A stretch of 64,000 nt of DNA from Anaerolineae bacterium (GCA_011174825.1 DUEZ01000080.1:32790-96789), one strand, 5' to 3'. Counted from the first letter of the stretch, positions 18,670-27,557 are shown. Program-made: numbers and translations. The notes: generated by a model not told the origin, from the sequence alone.

Positions 18670-19878
18670 ATGAATCGTGGAAATCGTTTATTGATATTTG
18701 CAGTCTCATTTCTTCTCATAAGTGTCACTTTGGCAGGGTGCGGTTTACTCAGTGCACCACAGCCTACACCTGATCTGCTTGCTACTTCTGTGGCGCAGAC
18801 GATCGCCGCGGAACTCACACGAGCAGCGGAGGAAACGCCTATTCCTCCTTCCCCCACTCAGGTCACAGTTCAGCCTGAACCTACAGCGACAGAGCCGCCA
18901 TCGACGCCTACACTCTCCCCCACACCCACCATCGATGATGCAGCTTGCAACCGGGTGGAATTTGTCACCGATGTCACCATCGAAGACGATACCGCCCTCG
19001 CACCTGAGGCGACTTTCCTCAAGGTTTGGCGCCTGCGTAACGTAGGCGAATGCACATGGACGACGGACTACGCGTTGGTGTTTGTCGATGGTGATCAGAT
19101 GGACGGAGATGACGAGATTGCTCTCCCCCGCGATGTAGCACCGGAGGAGACCGTTGATTTATCGGTCGAGCTAAAGGCACCAGAGGCAGAGGGTTCTTAT
19201 CAAGGCAACTGGCAACTTCGCAATGACGCGGGAAGGTTGTTTGGCATTGGTGAGGAGTGGGACGAGGCTTTTTGGGTAAAGATTGTTGTAGAGGAAGGTG
19301 GTGATGAACTGGCCCTTGGTGACCCAACGTGGCGCGATACCTTCGCGTCGGGTGCGAACTGGTTTTTAGTGGATACAGAAGAAACCTACTTCGAAGTAAA
19401 AGATGGAAACCTGATCATGGAGGCCATTCCTGCTGGAACATATGATAATTGGGGGCTTTCTATTCGACCGGCGATAAAGGACTTCTACCTGGAAATCACT
19501 GCAAGGACGGGTGCTGTGTGTTCCGGATTGGATGACTATGGTGTGTTGATCCGGGCACCAGATAAAGAGCAGGGATATGTATATGGTTTTTCATGCAACG
19601 GTCGTTACCGGATCTATAAATGGGACGGTGAGAATTACACAGGCTTACAGGCGTGGAGAGCTTCTCCTCACATTCTTTCCGGGCCGAATCAGACCAACCG
19701 CCTCGGTATCTGGGCCGAAGGGGATACCTTTAGACTTTACGCCAATGGAAAGTTTTTAGCTGAGGTGAGCGACGACGAATACAAGGAGGGGCGTTTCGGC
19801 CTTTTCATCGGTTCCTCAGAAACCGCCCATTTTAAAGTCTATGTAGAGGAAGTGGCTTATTGGTTGATTGGAGATTGA
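18670..19878 (+). CDS. Lipoprotein with NBR1-like Ig domain and lectin-like domain
   Basis: The 402-residue protein has a lipoprotein signal (LAGC at 21-24) and a Pro/Thr linker. Next comes an Ig-like domain of the next-to-BRCA1 type (about 95-215) with conserved tryptophans in KVWRLRN, CTWTTDY, GNWQLRN and FWVKI. A C-terminal beta-sandwich (about 220-400: GLSIRPAIKDFYLEI, GVLIRAPDKEQGYVYGF) resembles LamG/DUF1080-like lectin folds. It probably binds a ligand on the cell surface; no catalytic motif is seen. AAGGAG precedes the ATG. Bacterial NBR1-like domains of this sort are frequent in Chloroflexota. Confidence 0.8.
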   Translation: MNRGNRLLIFAVSFLLISVTLAGCGLLSAPQPTPDLLATSVAQTIAAELTRAAEETPIPPSPTQVTVQPEPTATEPPSTPTLSPTPTIDDAACNRVEFVTDVTIEDDTALAPEATFLKVWRLRNVGECTWTTDYALVFVDGDQMDGDDEIALPRDVAPEETVDLSVELKAPEAEGSYQGNWQLRNDAGRLFGIGEEWDEAFWVKIVVEEGGDELALGDPTWRDTFASGANWFLVDTEETYFEVKDGNLIMEAIPAGTYDNWGLSIRPAIKDFYLEITARTGAVCSGLDDYGVLIRAPDKEQGYVYGFSCNGRYRIYKWDGENYTGLQAWRASPHILSGPNQTNRLGIWAEGDTFRLYANGKFLAEVSDDEYKEGRFGLFIGSSETAHFKVYVEEVAYWLIGD

Positions 19879-20016
19879 CCTTTGTCTTGAAAATCTCATA
19901 AAACTGGAATTTTCCTACAGCATGGATGGATAAAATTTCATCCACAATCCATGCACGGGTATTAGGGGGTTTAAATTCCACGCGATTCAATAATTCTCAA
20001 ACGACGATCCATTCAT

Positions 20017-20538
20017 TTGCAAGGATATGATTATTCCCAACCCGGGGCATATTTTGTGACGATATGTACGAAGAATCGCCATTGTTTATTAGGAGATGTT
20101 ATTAAAGGAGAGTGCAAACTCAATCAGTATGGAAGAATTGTCGAAGCTGAGTGGAAAAAATCTACCATCATCCGGCGTGAAATCGAGTTGGATATCTGGG
20201 TCGTGATGCCAAACCATATGCATGGGATCGTGTGTATTGTCCATAATGAAATCGTAGGGGCGCACGGGCAGGGAGGACCCCCCTGCATCTTTGACCGTGC
20301 GCCCCTACAACATCTTTATCGTAAACCTAGATCATTAGGATCCTTCATATCAGGCTTTAAATCATCCACCACGAAACGAATAAACCAAATCCGAGGCACA
20401 CCTGGTGCGAGGGTTTGGCAGAGGAATTATTATGACCGCATCATCCGCAATCAGGGCGAGTTGGACCAACTCCGATTATATATCCAAGACAACCCTCTAA
20501 AATGGGAACTTGATGAATACTATCCCAATCTGAAGTAG
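20017..20538 (+). CDS. REP-associated tyrosine transposase (RAYT, Y1_Tnp)
   Basis: An HUH transposase of the IS200-like/TnpA-REP type. The metal-binding H-x-H lies in PNHMHGI and the catalytic tyrosine in RNYYDRII. The 173-residue frame begins at a TTG; family-like residues (KRRSIHLQGYDYS) extend upstream without any ATG before an in-frame stop, so the true start was lost or is non-canonical. A 55-bp REP palindrome lies inside the frame at 20254-20308 and is translated as VGAHGQGG...DRAPL. The stop codon TAG is formed by the first bases of a 27-bp palindrome. A truncated second copy lies at 26039-26221. Confidence 0.85.
   Translation: MQGYDYSQPGAYFVTICTKNRHCLLGDVIKGECKLNQYGRIVEAEWKKSTIIRREIELDIWVVMPNHMHGIVCIVHNEIVGAHGQGGPPCIFDRAPLQHLYRKPRSLGSFISGFKSSTTKRINQIRGTPGARVWQRNYYDRIIRNQGELDQLRLYIQDNPLKWELDEYYPNLK
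20254..20308. repeat. 55-bp REP palindrome inside the RAYT gene
   Basis: Arms GTAGGGGCGCACGG and CCGTGCGCCCCTAC flank a GCAGGG/CCCTGC inner pair. It differs by one base from the copy at 26278-26332. Three further 55-bp copies occur at 37328, 37575 and 54016. This copy is the only one inside a coding frame. Confidence 0.9.
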
Positions 20539-20561
20539 GGGAGGGGTAACCCCGCCCCTAC
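20535..20561. repeat. 27-bp palindrome at the RAYT 3' end
   Basis: GTAGGGGAGGGGT and its near-complement form a hairpin whose GTAG supplies the TAG stop of the transposase. The same palindrome abuts the truncated RAYT copy at 26218-26244, and a third copy sits at 53964-53990. It is likely the right-end hairpin of the mobile unit. Confidence 0.75.
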
Positions 20562-20590
20562 ATACTTGCATTAACTAAAATGGTTGTTTA

Positions 20591-22243
20591 TTACTTCTCC
20601 TTACCCTTACCATGCTCCTCACGGAACATCTCTCGCAATTGACTACGAACACACTTCCATTCGCCATCACATGTCAATTCAAATAGGCTCCAGATCTCTT
20701 CCTCGCTCACGCCATATTGGGCTGCAAGTTGAGTTGCGGTGCGCTGGTTGTGTCCAGCCTGATTTACCTTGTCAGGATTCTCACGCAGGTAATCTTGGAC
20801 ACATTTCCAATCACCGTCACAGGTTTCGTTGAACACAACAAGAATTTCCTCTTCACTCACATCGTATTGATCGGCGTAACGAGCCGCGGTGCGAAGGTTG
20901 AGCTCCACCTGATGTTCCTCTTGAGCCTGCACCCGCTGCTGCCGTCGATACTCCTGGACATCTATCTCCAAGATAGCCAGAGCATCCGTAATCTCGTCTG
21001 CCAATTGATAAGCCTTCCGGATTTCCCCCCAGTTGTAGCCTTCACTGTGGGCGATGATAAGAGAAGCCCAATCACCGTCAAGTTGCGTTGCGAGTTTGGC
21101 TGCGTGACGCATTTCTGAGAGGTTAAAACCCATTTCAAGGTAGCTGGCGAGGTCGATGGGATCGATATCCAGCTCTTGGACTGTACGATACAATTGCCCC
21201 AGTTTGCCGGGCGAGATTCCATCCGCTAACCTTGCCAAGGCATCTTCAAAGTCGGCCTCATATCGAATGACGACCCGTAGCGCAGTGCGGATTTGGCTCA
21301 CTGTATTCTCACCGCTTAAGACTCGATCCATGAGATCGACGATCCCCACATTATCTAGAGCCTCTGCAAATCGATTCAATTGAACGAGCAAGCCCCACCC
21401 TGTGCCATCCAAGTGCCAATCCCGGATCTGTTCCCAGGTGAGATCTTCAATGATCAGAGCAAGCTTATAGGCGTGCCAGAGACGTCCAAATCCAGTTTGT
21501 CGACCGGTAAGTCCACCCAAGAAGATATAGTAGATGTCTTCACAGGTGTATTCTTTTTCAGCTTGATCAGGGAAAAGCTTGCTGACCTCGTCGGCAATCC
21601 GTTGTGCCATTGGGTGACAGCCAAATAGGGGATCGACGACAACAACCAGTAACGTATCGGTATACGTTGCCCCGCATTCATCTGTGACCATCACGCTAGC
21701 GGTGTATCTGCCAGGTGAAGTATAGGTGGCAGTCGCAGTGTTTGAGTCCGGATCGATGATGAAACTTGATGCACCCTCGAAACTCCATTCGTAAACGAAC
21801 GGGGGAAATCCACCACGGACCTCAGCTGTGAAGTCAAATGTGGCCTCGCCTCCCTCAAGTTCTTTGAAAGGTGGCATCTCATCAGCGAGAAGGGTGACCA
21901 GCGGTCCAATGGTGAGGATGTCGGATGTCATGCCCGTTAAGGGGATCTCTGAACTGTCGGTGACGGTTAAGACCCATTCATAGTCACCTGGAACCAAATA
22001 CGTGTGTTGTGTAGGATGAGGGAAGGATTCAACATCGTTCTCTTCAAGACTTTCACCGTCGCCGAAATCCCAGGCCAAGTTATAAGGGGGGGTACCATCC
22101 TCTACGTTGACCTGAAAGGTGACACCCTCGCATGCAACCTCTGGTGTCACCTCAATGAATAACCCATTCTCGGCCAAGGCAGGAAGTGGAGTAACGGCAA
22201 TGGACAGGACGAGGATCGCAGTAAATATCCGGTAGCGGGACAT
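20591..22243 (-). CDS. Secreted PKD-domain protein with C-terminal helical repeats
   Basis: The 550-residue protein has a signal peptide (about 1-25, ending PALAEN) and two PKD domains (about 28-125, with AWDFGDGES and HTYLVPGDYEW; about 130-210, with YEWSFEGAS and YTSPGRYTASV). A long helical region follows, ending in two copies of a roughly 45-residue module, each with Q/Y-(D/G)-VSEEEI and TCDG(D/E)WKCV. The two cysteines per module could pair. The ATG at 22243 has GGAGGT 7 nt upstream and is preferred to the outer start at 22267. PKD domains usually mediate extracellular protein or polysaccharide contact; no enzyme domain is recognised. Confidence 0.75.
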   Translation of the reverse strand: MSRYRIFTAILVLSIAVTPLPALAENGLFIEVTPEVACEGVTFQVNVEDGTPPYNLAWDFGDGESLEENDVESFPHPTQHTYLVPGDYEWVLTVTDSSEIPLTGMTSDILTIGPLVTLLADEMPPFKELEGGEATFDFTAEVRGGFPPFVYEWSFEGASSFIIDPDSNTATATYTSPGRYTASVMVTDECGATYTDTLLVVVVDPLFGCHPMAQRIADEVSKLFPDQAEKEYTCEDIYYIFLGGLTGRQTGFGRLWHAYKLALIIEDLTWEQIRDWHLDGTGWGLLVQLNRFAEALDNVGIVDLMDRVLSGENTVSQIRTALRVVIRYEADFEDALARLADGISPGKLGQLYRTVQELDIDPIDLASYLEMGFNLSEMRHAAKLATQLDGDWASLIIAHSEGYNWGEIRKAYQLADEITDALAILEIDVQEYRRQQRVQAQEEHQVELNLRTAARYADQYDVSEEEILVVFNETCDGDWKCVQDYLRENPDKVNQAGHNQRTATQLAAQYGVSEEEIWSLFELTCDGEWKCVRSQLREMFREEHGKGKEK

Positions 22244-22571
22244 CGATTTGACCTCCAGATTATTCAAGATTTAAGAAAAGGTGTTCCTCTCAATACACCA
22301 ATTGTGAGGAGAGATGTTCAAGCGTGAATGTCAAGTTCGTCTCATCCAGGTAAACGAGTAACACGAAACATTGTTACAGTTTAACGAATCTATCACCCAA
22401 GTACGATCCAACAGCAAAACGTCCCAATACGTTATTGGATTCAGTGATTGCGAAAGTTGGTAGAGAACAAGTTGTCCTTTCAGGTTATTAATTCGTCATT
22501 TCTCGTTTAACTACCCAATTGTTGTCTGCGATGATGCTTTTGTATAGAAGGTGCAGGTTCCTCGATTGGGA
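22244..22571. other. Spacer without recognisable features
   Basis: Between the PKD gene start and the kinase gene end I see no gene, no strong hairpin and no copy of the window's repeat families. Confidence 0.5.
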
Positions 22572-24023
22572 TCACGGGGTGGGTGTGCAGTAGTGAGGAT
22601 GTCCTGGCTTGTCGTTGCACTTACTCGGGTCTATGGTTGGAATCGATGGGGGTGTGGGGGTTGGTTCCTGGGTAGGAGTGGTTGATGGTAATTGGGTATC
22701 GGTTGGTGCTTGACTGGTGGTAGGTGTAATGGTTTGTGTATTCGTTGATTGCGGTGTCTCTGTTGGTGAAATGGTCTCTGTGCCTGAAGGTTGCAAAGTT
22801 GCCGTTGCCTCTGGTTGATTCCCGGATGATGTCCTTTGTGTTGCCGTTGGCATTGAAGGTAAATCATGGGTGGCTTCGGCTGGAGGTTCGCTCGCTTCTG
22901 GATTGTGTTGTGTGGTTCCTTCATTCGTCGCCATTGTCTCGCTCTCATCTTGGCTAGAGAAGGTGCTGTTTTGTGTTTCATTCGCGTTTGGTGTAAATCG
23001 CGTTTCAGGAGACGAGGCACCATTGCTTCCCTTCCAAACTGAAGAGAGTACGGGCAGTGTGACGGCAAAACACAGGAAGATGACGATGATTCCGACCAGA
23101 GCTACCTTGGGTCGCCGTTTACGATGACGGGGGACGTGAACCTGTTGTTGGGGTGAAGATTGAGGCACATTCTGCGGTATTTCCTCATGATCGAAGGCAG
23201 TTATAAAAGCGTGTTTCAGCTCCCCCATGGAACCAAAGCGCTGTTCAGGATTGATTGAAATCGCACGGGATAGCACTTGGATGACTTCTTGGGACAGGTG
23301 GCTGAGTGGCTGCCTGGCATGCTTTTGGGAGGTTGGTCGACTTTGGAGACGAGCGTTAAGCGCCAATAATCCTTCAGCCACAGGTAAACCGCTAAGAAGT
23401 ACAAGCGCAATCAGGCCTAATGAATATTGGTCTGAAAGCGGGGTCAGCCCTACACCTTGAATGACTTCCGGTGCTTTGAATTCTTCGCCAACATATGGTC
23501 CTGTGCCTGATGAACGGAGTTTTCCCAGAGCAGAAGCCTGCCCTAGATCAAAAACCTGGACATGACCTTCTTCATCCACAAGAATGTTTGAGGGCGTGAG
23601 ATTCCCATGGAGAATCCTGTGAGAATGAGCATGCTCTAATGCTGAGGCTGTTTCCAAGATGAGACGTTCAACATCAAGTGCAGCGAGGATTCCTCTATCG
23701 ATGCGATCCTGTAAGTTACCGGCTGCGACATAAGGTGTCACGATGTATGGCCGACCTTCGTCTATTCCCGACCCAATGATTTTTGGGATATTAGGATGTT
23801 TCAACCTATAGATAGCGCGCATTGTTTCGTGCAATTGTGTGAGAATTTGGCGATTCTGGCTGACCTCAAGAGGGAACAGTTTAATGATTACGAAAGTCTC
23901 ACCGTCTGGAGTTCGAGCTTTATAAGTATGCGAATCAAGGCTGGCCTTTCCGGAATCCATAGCAGGACTTAATTGCTCAATGATTCGATAACCTGCAATT
24001 TCTGATCCCATCATATCTGTCAT
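22572..24023 (-). CDS. Membrane Ser/Thr protein kinase-like protein, probable pseudokinase
   Basis: The 483-residue protein has a kinase fold (about 10-275), one transmembrane helix (about 308-330) and a Ser/Thr/Pro-rich outer tail ending PHYCTPTP. The VAIK-type lysine is kept (K48, VIIKLF) and so is the metal aspartate (D159 in FDLG). The HRD motif is HGN: the catalytic aspartate is N141, and the following K is T. The glycine-rich loop is also unrecognisable. These losses point to a pseudokinase that binds rather than phosphorylates. The gene is divergent from the ECF sigma gene. Confidence 0.8.
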   Translation of the reverse strand: MTDMMGSEIAGYRIIEQLSPAMDSGKASLDSHTYKARTPDGETFVIIKLFPLEVSQNRQILTQLHETMRAIYRLKHPNIPKIIGSGIDEGRPYIVTPYVAAGNLQDRIDRGILAALDVERLILETASALEHAHSHRILHGNLTPSNILVDEEGHVQVFDLGQASALGKLRSSGTGPYVGEEFKAPEVIQGVGLTPLSDQYSLGLIALVLLSGLPVAEGLLALNARLQSRPTSQKHARQPLSHLSQEVIQVLSRAISINPEQRFGSMGELKHAFITAFDHEEIPQNVPQSSPQQQVHVPRHRKRRPKVALVGIIVIFLCFAVTLPVLSSVWKGSNGASSPETRFTPNANETQNSTFSSQDESETMATNEGTTQHNPEASEPPAEATHDLPSMPTATQRTSSGNQPEATATLQPSGTETISPTETPQSTNTQTITPTTSQAPTDTQLPSTTPTQEPTPTPPSIPTIDPSKCNDKPGHPHYCTPTP

Positions 24024-24437
24024 CTTGTTCGTCTATTTCATCGTCGGGTTTACCAAGTTCTTTGCAGACGCCTCACTTGAACCGCTTACGCGAGTTCGAG
24101 ATTGAGAATAGACGCAATACCTCCATGCCTTAGGAACGGAGGCATGTCGGGCAACAACCTTTTCTTTGTATGGGGAATGCTGGTGCATCCCATTAAGGGA
24201 ATCGAGCAGGGCCGGAGATTGTTACAGCAGTGAAGTATGACATTTGTACTAGGCAAATCCTGTCTTTGTTCATCCAATGTAGAAGTATCCTCACATTGAA
24301 AGGAGCAGATTTTTGGGTGGGCAATGATATTTTGTCATCCGATGATAGGGATTGGATTCAACCCTTTTTTAGGTTTACTTTGTGCCTATACTTCTTATTC
24401 TGTAGAGATGTAACAAACTTAACGGAAAACCGTTTTT
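24024..24437. other. Divergent spacer upstream of the ECF sigma gene
   Basis: This 414-nt region separates the divergent kinase and sigma genes. The only structure seen is a small hairpin directly before the sigma start (AACGG at 24421-24425 with CCGTT at 24430-24434, then T-run), which takes the place of a Shine-Dalgarno. No clear -35/-10 pair was found. Confidence 0.4.
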
Positions 24438-25019
24438 ATGGTTGAAGATATTCATCCTCCGCATGCTGATGCAGAACTGATCGCCCAAGCGAAAGCCGGG
24501 CAGATTGAAGCATTTGGCGAACTTTACCAGCGATATCTTGACCCGATATACCGCTACATACGAATCCGGGTGGCGGAGGATACCATCGCTGAGGACCTTA
24601 CTGAATTGGTTTTCTTGCGTGCATTTGAGGTGCTTGATCGTTACAAAGAGCGAGGTAGCCCGTTCTCGGCGTTTCTTTATCAGGTGGCCAGGAATCTTTT
24701 GGTGGATCACTATCGCCAACGGAAGAGGGAAGTTCCTCTTGAGGCCGCTGATGAGATAGCGGTGACGGACTCTAACATTGACGAACATGTCATCCGTAGT
24801 GCGCGCATAGAGATGTTAAAGCATGCTTTGGCCGATTTGCGTCCTGATTACCAAGAAGTCATCCGATTACGTGTAGTTTTGGCCTTACCGACAGCGACTG
24901 TCGCAGAATGGATGGGAAGAAGTGAAGGGGCTGTGCGAGTGCTGCTACATCGAGCACTGAATTCGATGAGAAAGCGTTTGGTTGAGGGTGATGAGGGAGA
25001 TGAATCGCTCAGAAGTTGA
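24438..25019 (+). CDS. ECF-type RNA polymerase sigma factor
   Basis: The 193-residue protein has region 2 (about 25-95: FGELYQRYLDPIYRYI, AFLYQVARNLLVDHYR) and region 4 (about 130-185: LRPDYQEVIRLRV then a helix-turn-helix VAEWMGRSEGAVRVLLHRA), with no region 3. This is the ECF architecture. The stop overlaps the next frame, so the two genes are coupled. The downstream DUF5667 membrane protein takes the place normally held by an anti-sigma factor. Confidence 0.9.
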   Translation: MVEDIHPPHADAELIAQAKAGQIEAFGELYQRYLDPIYRYIRIRVAEDTIAEDLTELVFLRAFEVLDRYKERGSPFSAFLYQVARNLLVDHYRQRKREVPLEAADEIAVTDSNIDEHVIRSARIEMLKHALADLRPDYQEVIRLRVVLALPTATVAEWMGRSEGAVRVLLHRALNSMRKRLVEGDEGDESLRS

Positions 25020-25923
25020 GATCCTTGATAATGGTTTATCACGGATCCAATCCGATGAAGTGAAGACCGAGGATTTTCTACAAGAATTTCCTGAGCATGA
25101 AGGGACCTTGGGGGTCTTGCTAGGGCTTGCCGAGGAGATTCGTGCTCATTTGACTCCTGTGGGCCCAGACGATGATTTTGTGTCGACCTCACCAGCACGC
25201 ATCCTTAATCTACTTCGTGCCAAACGCAAAGTCGCTCATAAAAGAGAGAGGAGGTGGGCATGGCGTCCAAAGTGGCCATTGAAGTTAGCTTGGCGCCCTG
25301 CATATCTTCTGATAACTGCACTGCTGGCAATCGGTATTCTGGGGACGACCGCCGGTGTAGCTTGGGCCTCAACAGGAGCATTGCCTGGGGACAACCTTTA
25401 TGGTGTCAAACGGTCTATTGAGGAGGCTCGTCTTGTACTCACATGGACCGCGACAGGAGATGCTGCTCTGTTGGCTGGATTTGCCGATGAGCGTCTGAAT
25501 GAGATCGAAGCGCTATTGGCCGTTGGTCGGGAGGACGATATTCGTTTACCTCTGGCCGGATATGAGGATTTATTAACCCGTCTTTTAGAAGTTGCTGAAG
25601 AAGCACAACACAGTGGAAAGCCAGGATCGTTAGAACATCTTCAGACAAGCTTAACACAAAACATCCGCACCTTAGAGCGTGTGCAAGCTCAGGTCCCTTT
25701 TAACGCTCAAGAGGCGATAAGAAGTGCCATTGAACAGTCAAATCATGGTCGTGAGGTGATTGAGTATATTCGGCAAGGTGGACATCCCAGCGATATAGCT
25801 CCTGGACAGTTAAAGAAGACACCCGATCGGCCCAGTGGAGGACCGGGCGATCATGGAGGTGGCCAACCCGCAACGAAGACGCCCAAACCCAAACCGACCA
25901 AGGATAAGACGCAAAAGCCTTAA
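24991..25923 (+). CDS. DUF5667 membrane protein, putative sigma partner
   Basis: About 310 residues. An N-terminal cytoplasmic part (about 1-80), one transmembrane helix (around AYLLITALLAIGIL) and an outer DUF5667 segment (ALPGDNLYGVKRSIEEARL) followed by helices and a Lys/Pro-rich tail. The start overlaps the sigma gene; ATG at 24991 and ATG at 25000 are both possible, each after GAGGG. The overlap, the single helix and the position suggest a regulator of the sigma factor. This is inferred from arrangement, since no zinc anti-sigma motif is present. Confidence 0.75.
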   Translation: MREMNRSEVEILDNGLSRIQSDEVKTEDFLQEFPEHEGTLGVLLGLAEEIRAHLTPVGPDDDFVSTSPARILNLLRAKRKVAHKRERRWAWRPKWPLKLAWRPAYLLITALLAIGILGTTAGVAWASTGALPGDNLYGVKRSIEEARLVLTWTATGDAALLAGFADERLNEIEALLAVGREDDIRLPLAGYEDLLTRLLEVAEEAQHSGKPGSLEHLQTSLTQNIRTLERVQAQVPFNAQEAIRSAIEQSNHGREVIEYIRQGGHPSDIAPGQLKKTPDRPSGGPGDHGGGQPATKTPKPKPTKDKTQKP

Positions 25924-25982
25924 GCCTGCAAGCCAATTAAAACCAACGGCTAAATTGATCGTTGGCATGAACGGTTTTTGAT

Positions 25983-26005
25983 AGGGGCGTGGTTGCCACG
26001 CCCCT
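25983..26005. repeat. Short GC palindrome
   Basis: AGGGGCGTGG and CCACGCCCCT form a 10-bp stem with a 3-nt loop. It belongs to the general group of RAGGGGC-ended palindromes scattered here and could double as the terminator of the DUF5667 gene. Confidence 0.55.
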
Positions 26006-26038
26006 TCAAACCCCAAATTTAGCCATATCATCGTTTAA

Positions 26039-26221
26039 TTTAAATACCATCCCACGAATCAAATCAATCCGGTACGATGTCAAATTGGAGAGTCATTTTG
26101 GCAGAGAAGTGTTAATGATCATATCGTACCCTATGATGAGGAATTGCTACGTATTCGCAATTATATTATCGCCAACCCGCGAAAGCGGGAACTTGATGAA
26201 TACTATCCCAATCTGAAGTAG
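26039..26221 (+). pseudogene. Truncated RAYT transposase (3' remnant)
   Basis: About 60 codons ending in the same LDEYYPNLK-stop as the intact copy. The frame reads FKYHPTNQINPVRC then GESFWQRSVNDHIV and EELLRIRNYIIANP. The catalytic-tyrosine position (NYYDRII in the intact copy) reads SVNDHIV, so the tyrosine is lost, and the HUH half is missing. An in-frame stop lies immediately upstream. It is followed by the same 27-bp palindrome as the intact gene. Confidence 0.8.
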
Positions 26222-26244
26222 GGGCGGGGTTACCCCGTCCCTAC
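26218..26244. repeat. 27-bp palindrome at the end of the RAYT remnant
   Basis: It pairs GTAGGGGCGGGGT with ACCCCGTCCCTAC (one mismatch). As at 20535, the GTAG provides the stop codon of the upstream RAYT frame. Confidence 0.75.
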
Positions 26245-26277
26245 CTGCGTGAGAGATGCTGTCCCAATCTGTGATAC

Positions 26278-26332
26278 GTAGGGGCGCACGGGCAGGGAGG
26301 ACACCCCTGCATCTTTGACCGTGCGCCCCTAC
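26278..26332. repeat. 55-bp REP palindrome
   Basis: It is identical to the copy inside the RAYT gene apart from one base and lies 57 bp after the RAYT remnant. Confidence 0.85.
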
Positions 26333-26388
26333 AGAACTATTGTTATGATGTAGTGATTGAATTCGGTGATTAACTACAAGGGATATCG

Positions 26389-27135
26389 ATGAGAGCAATC
26401 AAAGAAACATCAAGATCCGCTCTGCTCCATAGACTGCGCGAACTTGAGGTCGATGTAAGGTATCAGGAATTTGCTGAGCAGGATGCGGAAGATTTCGTTT
26501 ACACCCCTGGGCTCATCCCTGTTTTGCTCTCCGCTCCACATGGAACCGTCCACACCCGGCAAGACAAGCCAAAGCAGGAAGATGAATATACTTCAGGTTT
26601 TGCCCAACTTGTTGCCGAGATCACCGATGCACATGTCATTTTCACTCGTTATCGGTCACAAACCGACCCCAACTGGTATTCTGATACGCCGTATAAGAAA
26701 ACACTTCGGGAAGTGGTCGAGAGGGAAGCTATTCGCTTCGTACTTGACATCCATGGCGTTGCCGAACATCGAAAGTTTGGTATCGCGTTAGGGACATTGC
26801 GTCGAAAAAGCTGTCCGAATCACCGAGAGGCCATCATTCGCCATTTAGAGAAATTTGGTTTCAAACAGGATGCGGTTAAAGTGCTCCATCGCCTCGATCT
26901 TGATCGAGGGTTTACCGCCGAAGGAATAGAAGGGCAAGAAACGATCACTCGTTATGTTTGGGAGAGCCTTGCTGTACCCGCAGCACAGTTCGAGCTCCAC
27001 CCAGCATTGAGGATAGTCGAAAGGCGTCCTGAGGCCACAGAGCCAGAACCTTACCAAGGTGTCCCGGCATTGATCGAAGTGACTATTAACGCCTTTACCA
27101 CCCTGGTTTATAAACTGGCTGCTTCATCTCCGTGA
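26389..27135 (+). CDS. N-formylglutamate amidohydrolase-family protein
   Basis: The 248-residue protein shows the family's metal-site motifs: SAPHGT (H51) and DIHG (D120, H122). Relatives hydrolyse N-formylglutamate in histidine degradation, but no hut genes are near and the N-terminus is atypical, so the true substrate is uncertain. AAGGGA precedes the ATG. The start lies 57 bp after a REP palindrome. Confidence 0.72.
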   Translation: MRAIKETSRSALLHRLRELEVDVRYQEFAEQDAEDFVYTPGLIPVLLSAPHGTVHTRQDKPKQEDEYTSGFAQLVAEITDAHVIFTRYRSQTDPNWYSDTPYKKTLREVVEREAIRFVLDIHGVAEHRKFGIALGTLRRKSCPNHREAIIRHLEKFGFKQDAVKVLHRLDLDRGFTAEGIEGQETITRYVWESLAVPAAQFELHPALRIVERRPEATEPEPYQGVPALIEVTINAFTTLVYKLAASSP

Positions 27136-27386
27136 TGACTTCCCCTTGATCGCTTTAATTAAATTTATGGATGTTGACCTTAAAATATCGATTGTGTAGG
27201 TCAATTCTTCATAAGCTTGGAGCCATTCTATCCGACTTGAAGGATCTCACACTCTGATCCATTATCCTGTATCATAGAAACCTGTGGATTTGGCGTGAAT
27301 GAGATCATGAAGCTAGAGGCTCGCTCACTAAATGTATTCGAGAATGGCGAATCCTCTGCCTGATTTCAATCTAAGAGGAGGTCGAG

Positions 27387-27557
27387 ATGGCACTAACACC
27401 CCCCAAGAAGTGGGTCTTTTGGAGTTCCTTATTCTTGACGATGATTGGGATCCTGTCCGTATTTAGTCGGTTGGAATTTCTCGTAAATTGGAGCGTCTGG
27501 TTTGTTCTCGCCGGGTATATCTTGCTCTTCTTGGGGAATGTGTTTAAGGGTCTGTGA
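27387..27557 (+). CDS. Small two-helix membrane protein
   Basis: A 56-residue protein with two hydrophobic segments (about 9-24, WVFWSSLFLTMIGIL, and about 33-52, NWSVWFVLAGYILLFLG) and a short loop. GAGGAGGT is well placed before the ATG, which makes this a convincing small gene. Function unknown. Confidence 0.7.
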   Translation: MALTPPKKWVFWSSLFLTMIGILSVFSRLEFLVNWSVWFVLAGYILLFLGNVFKGL

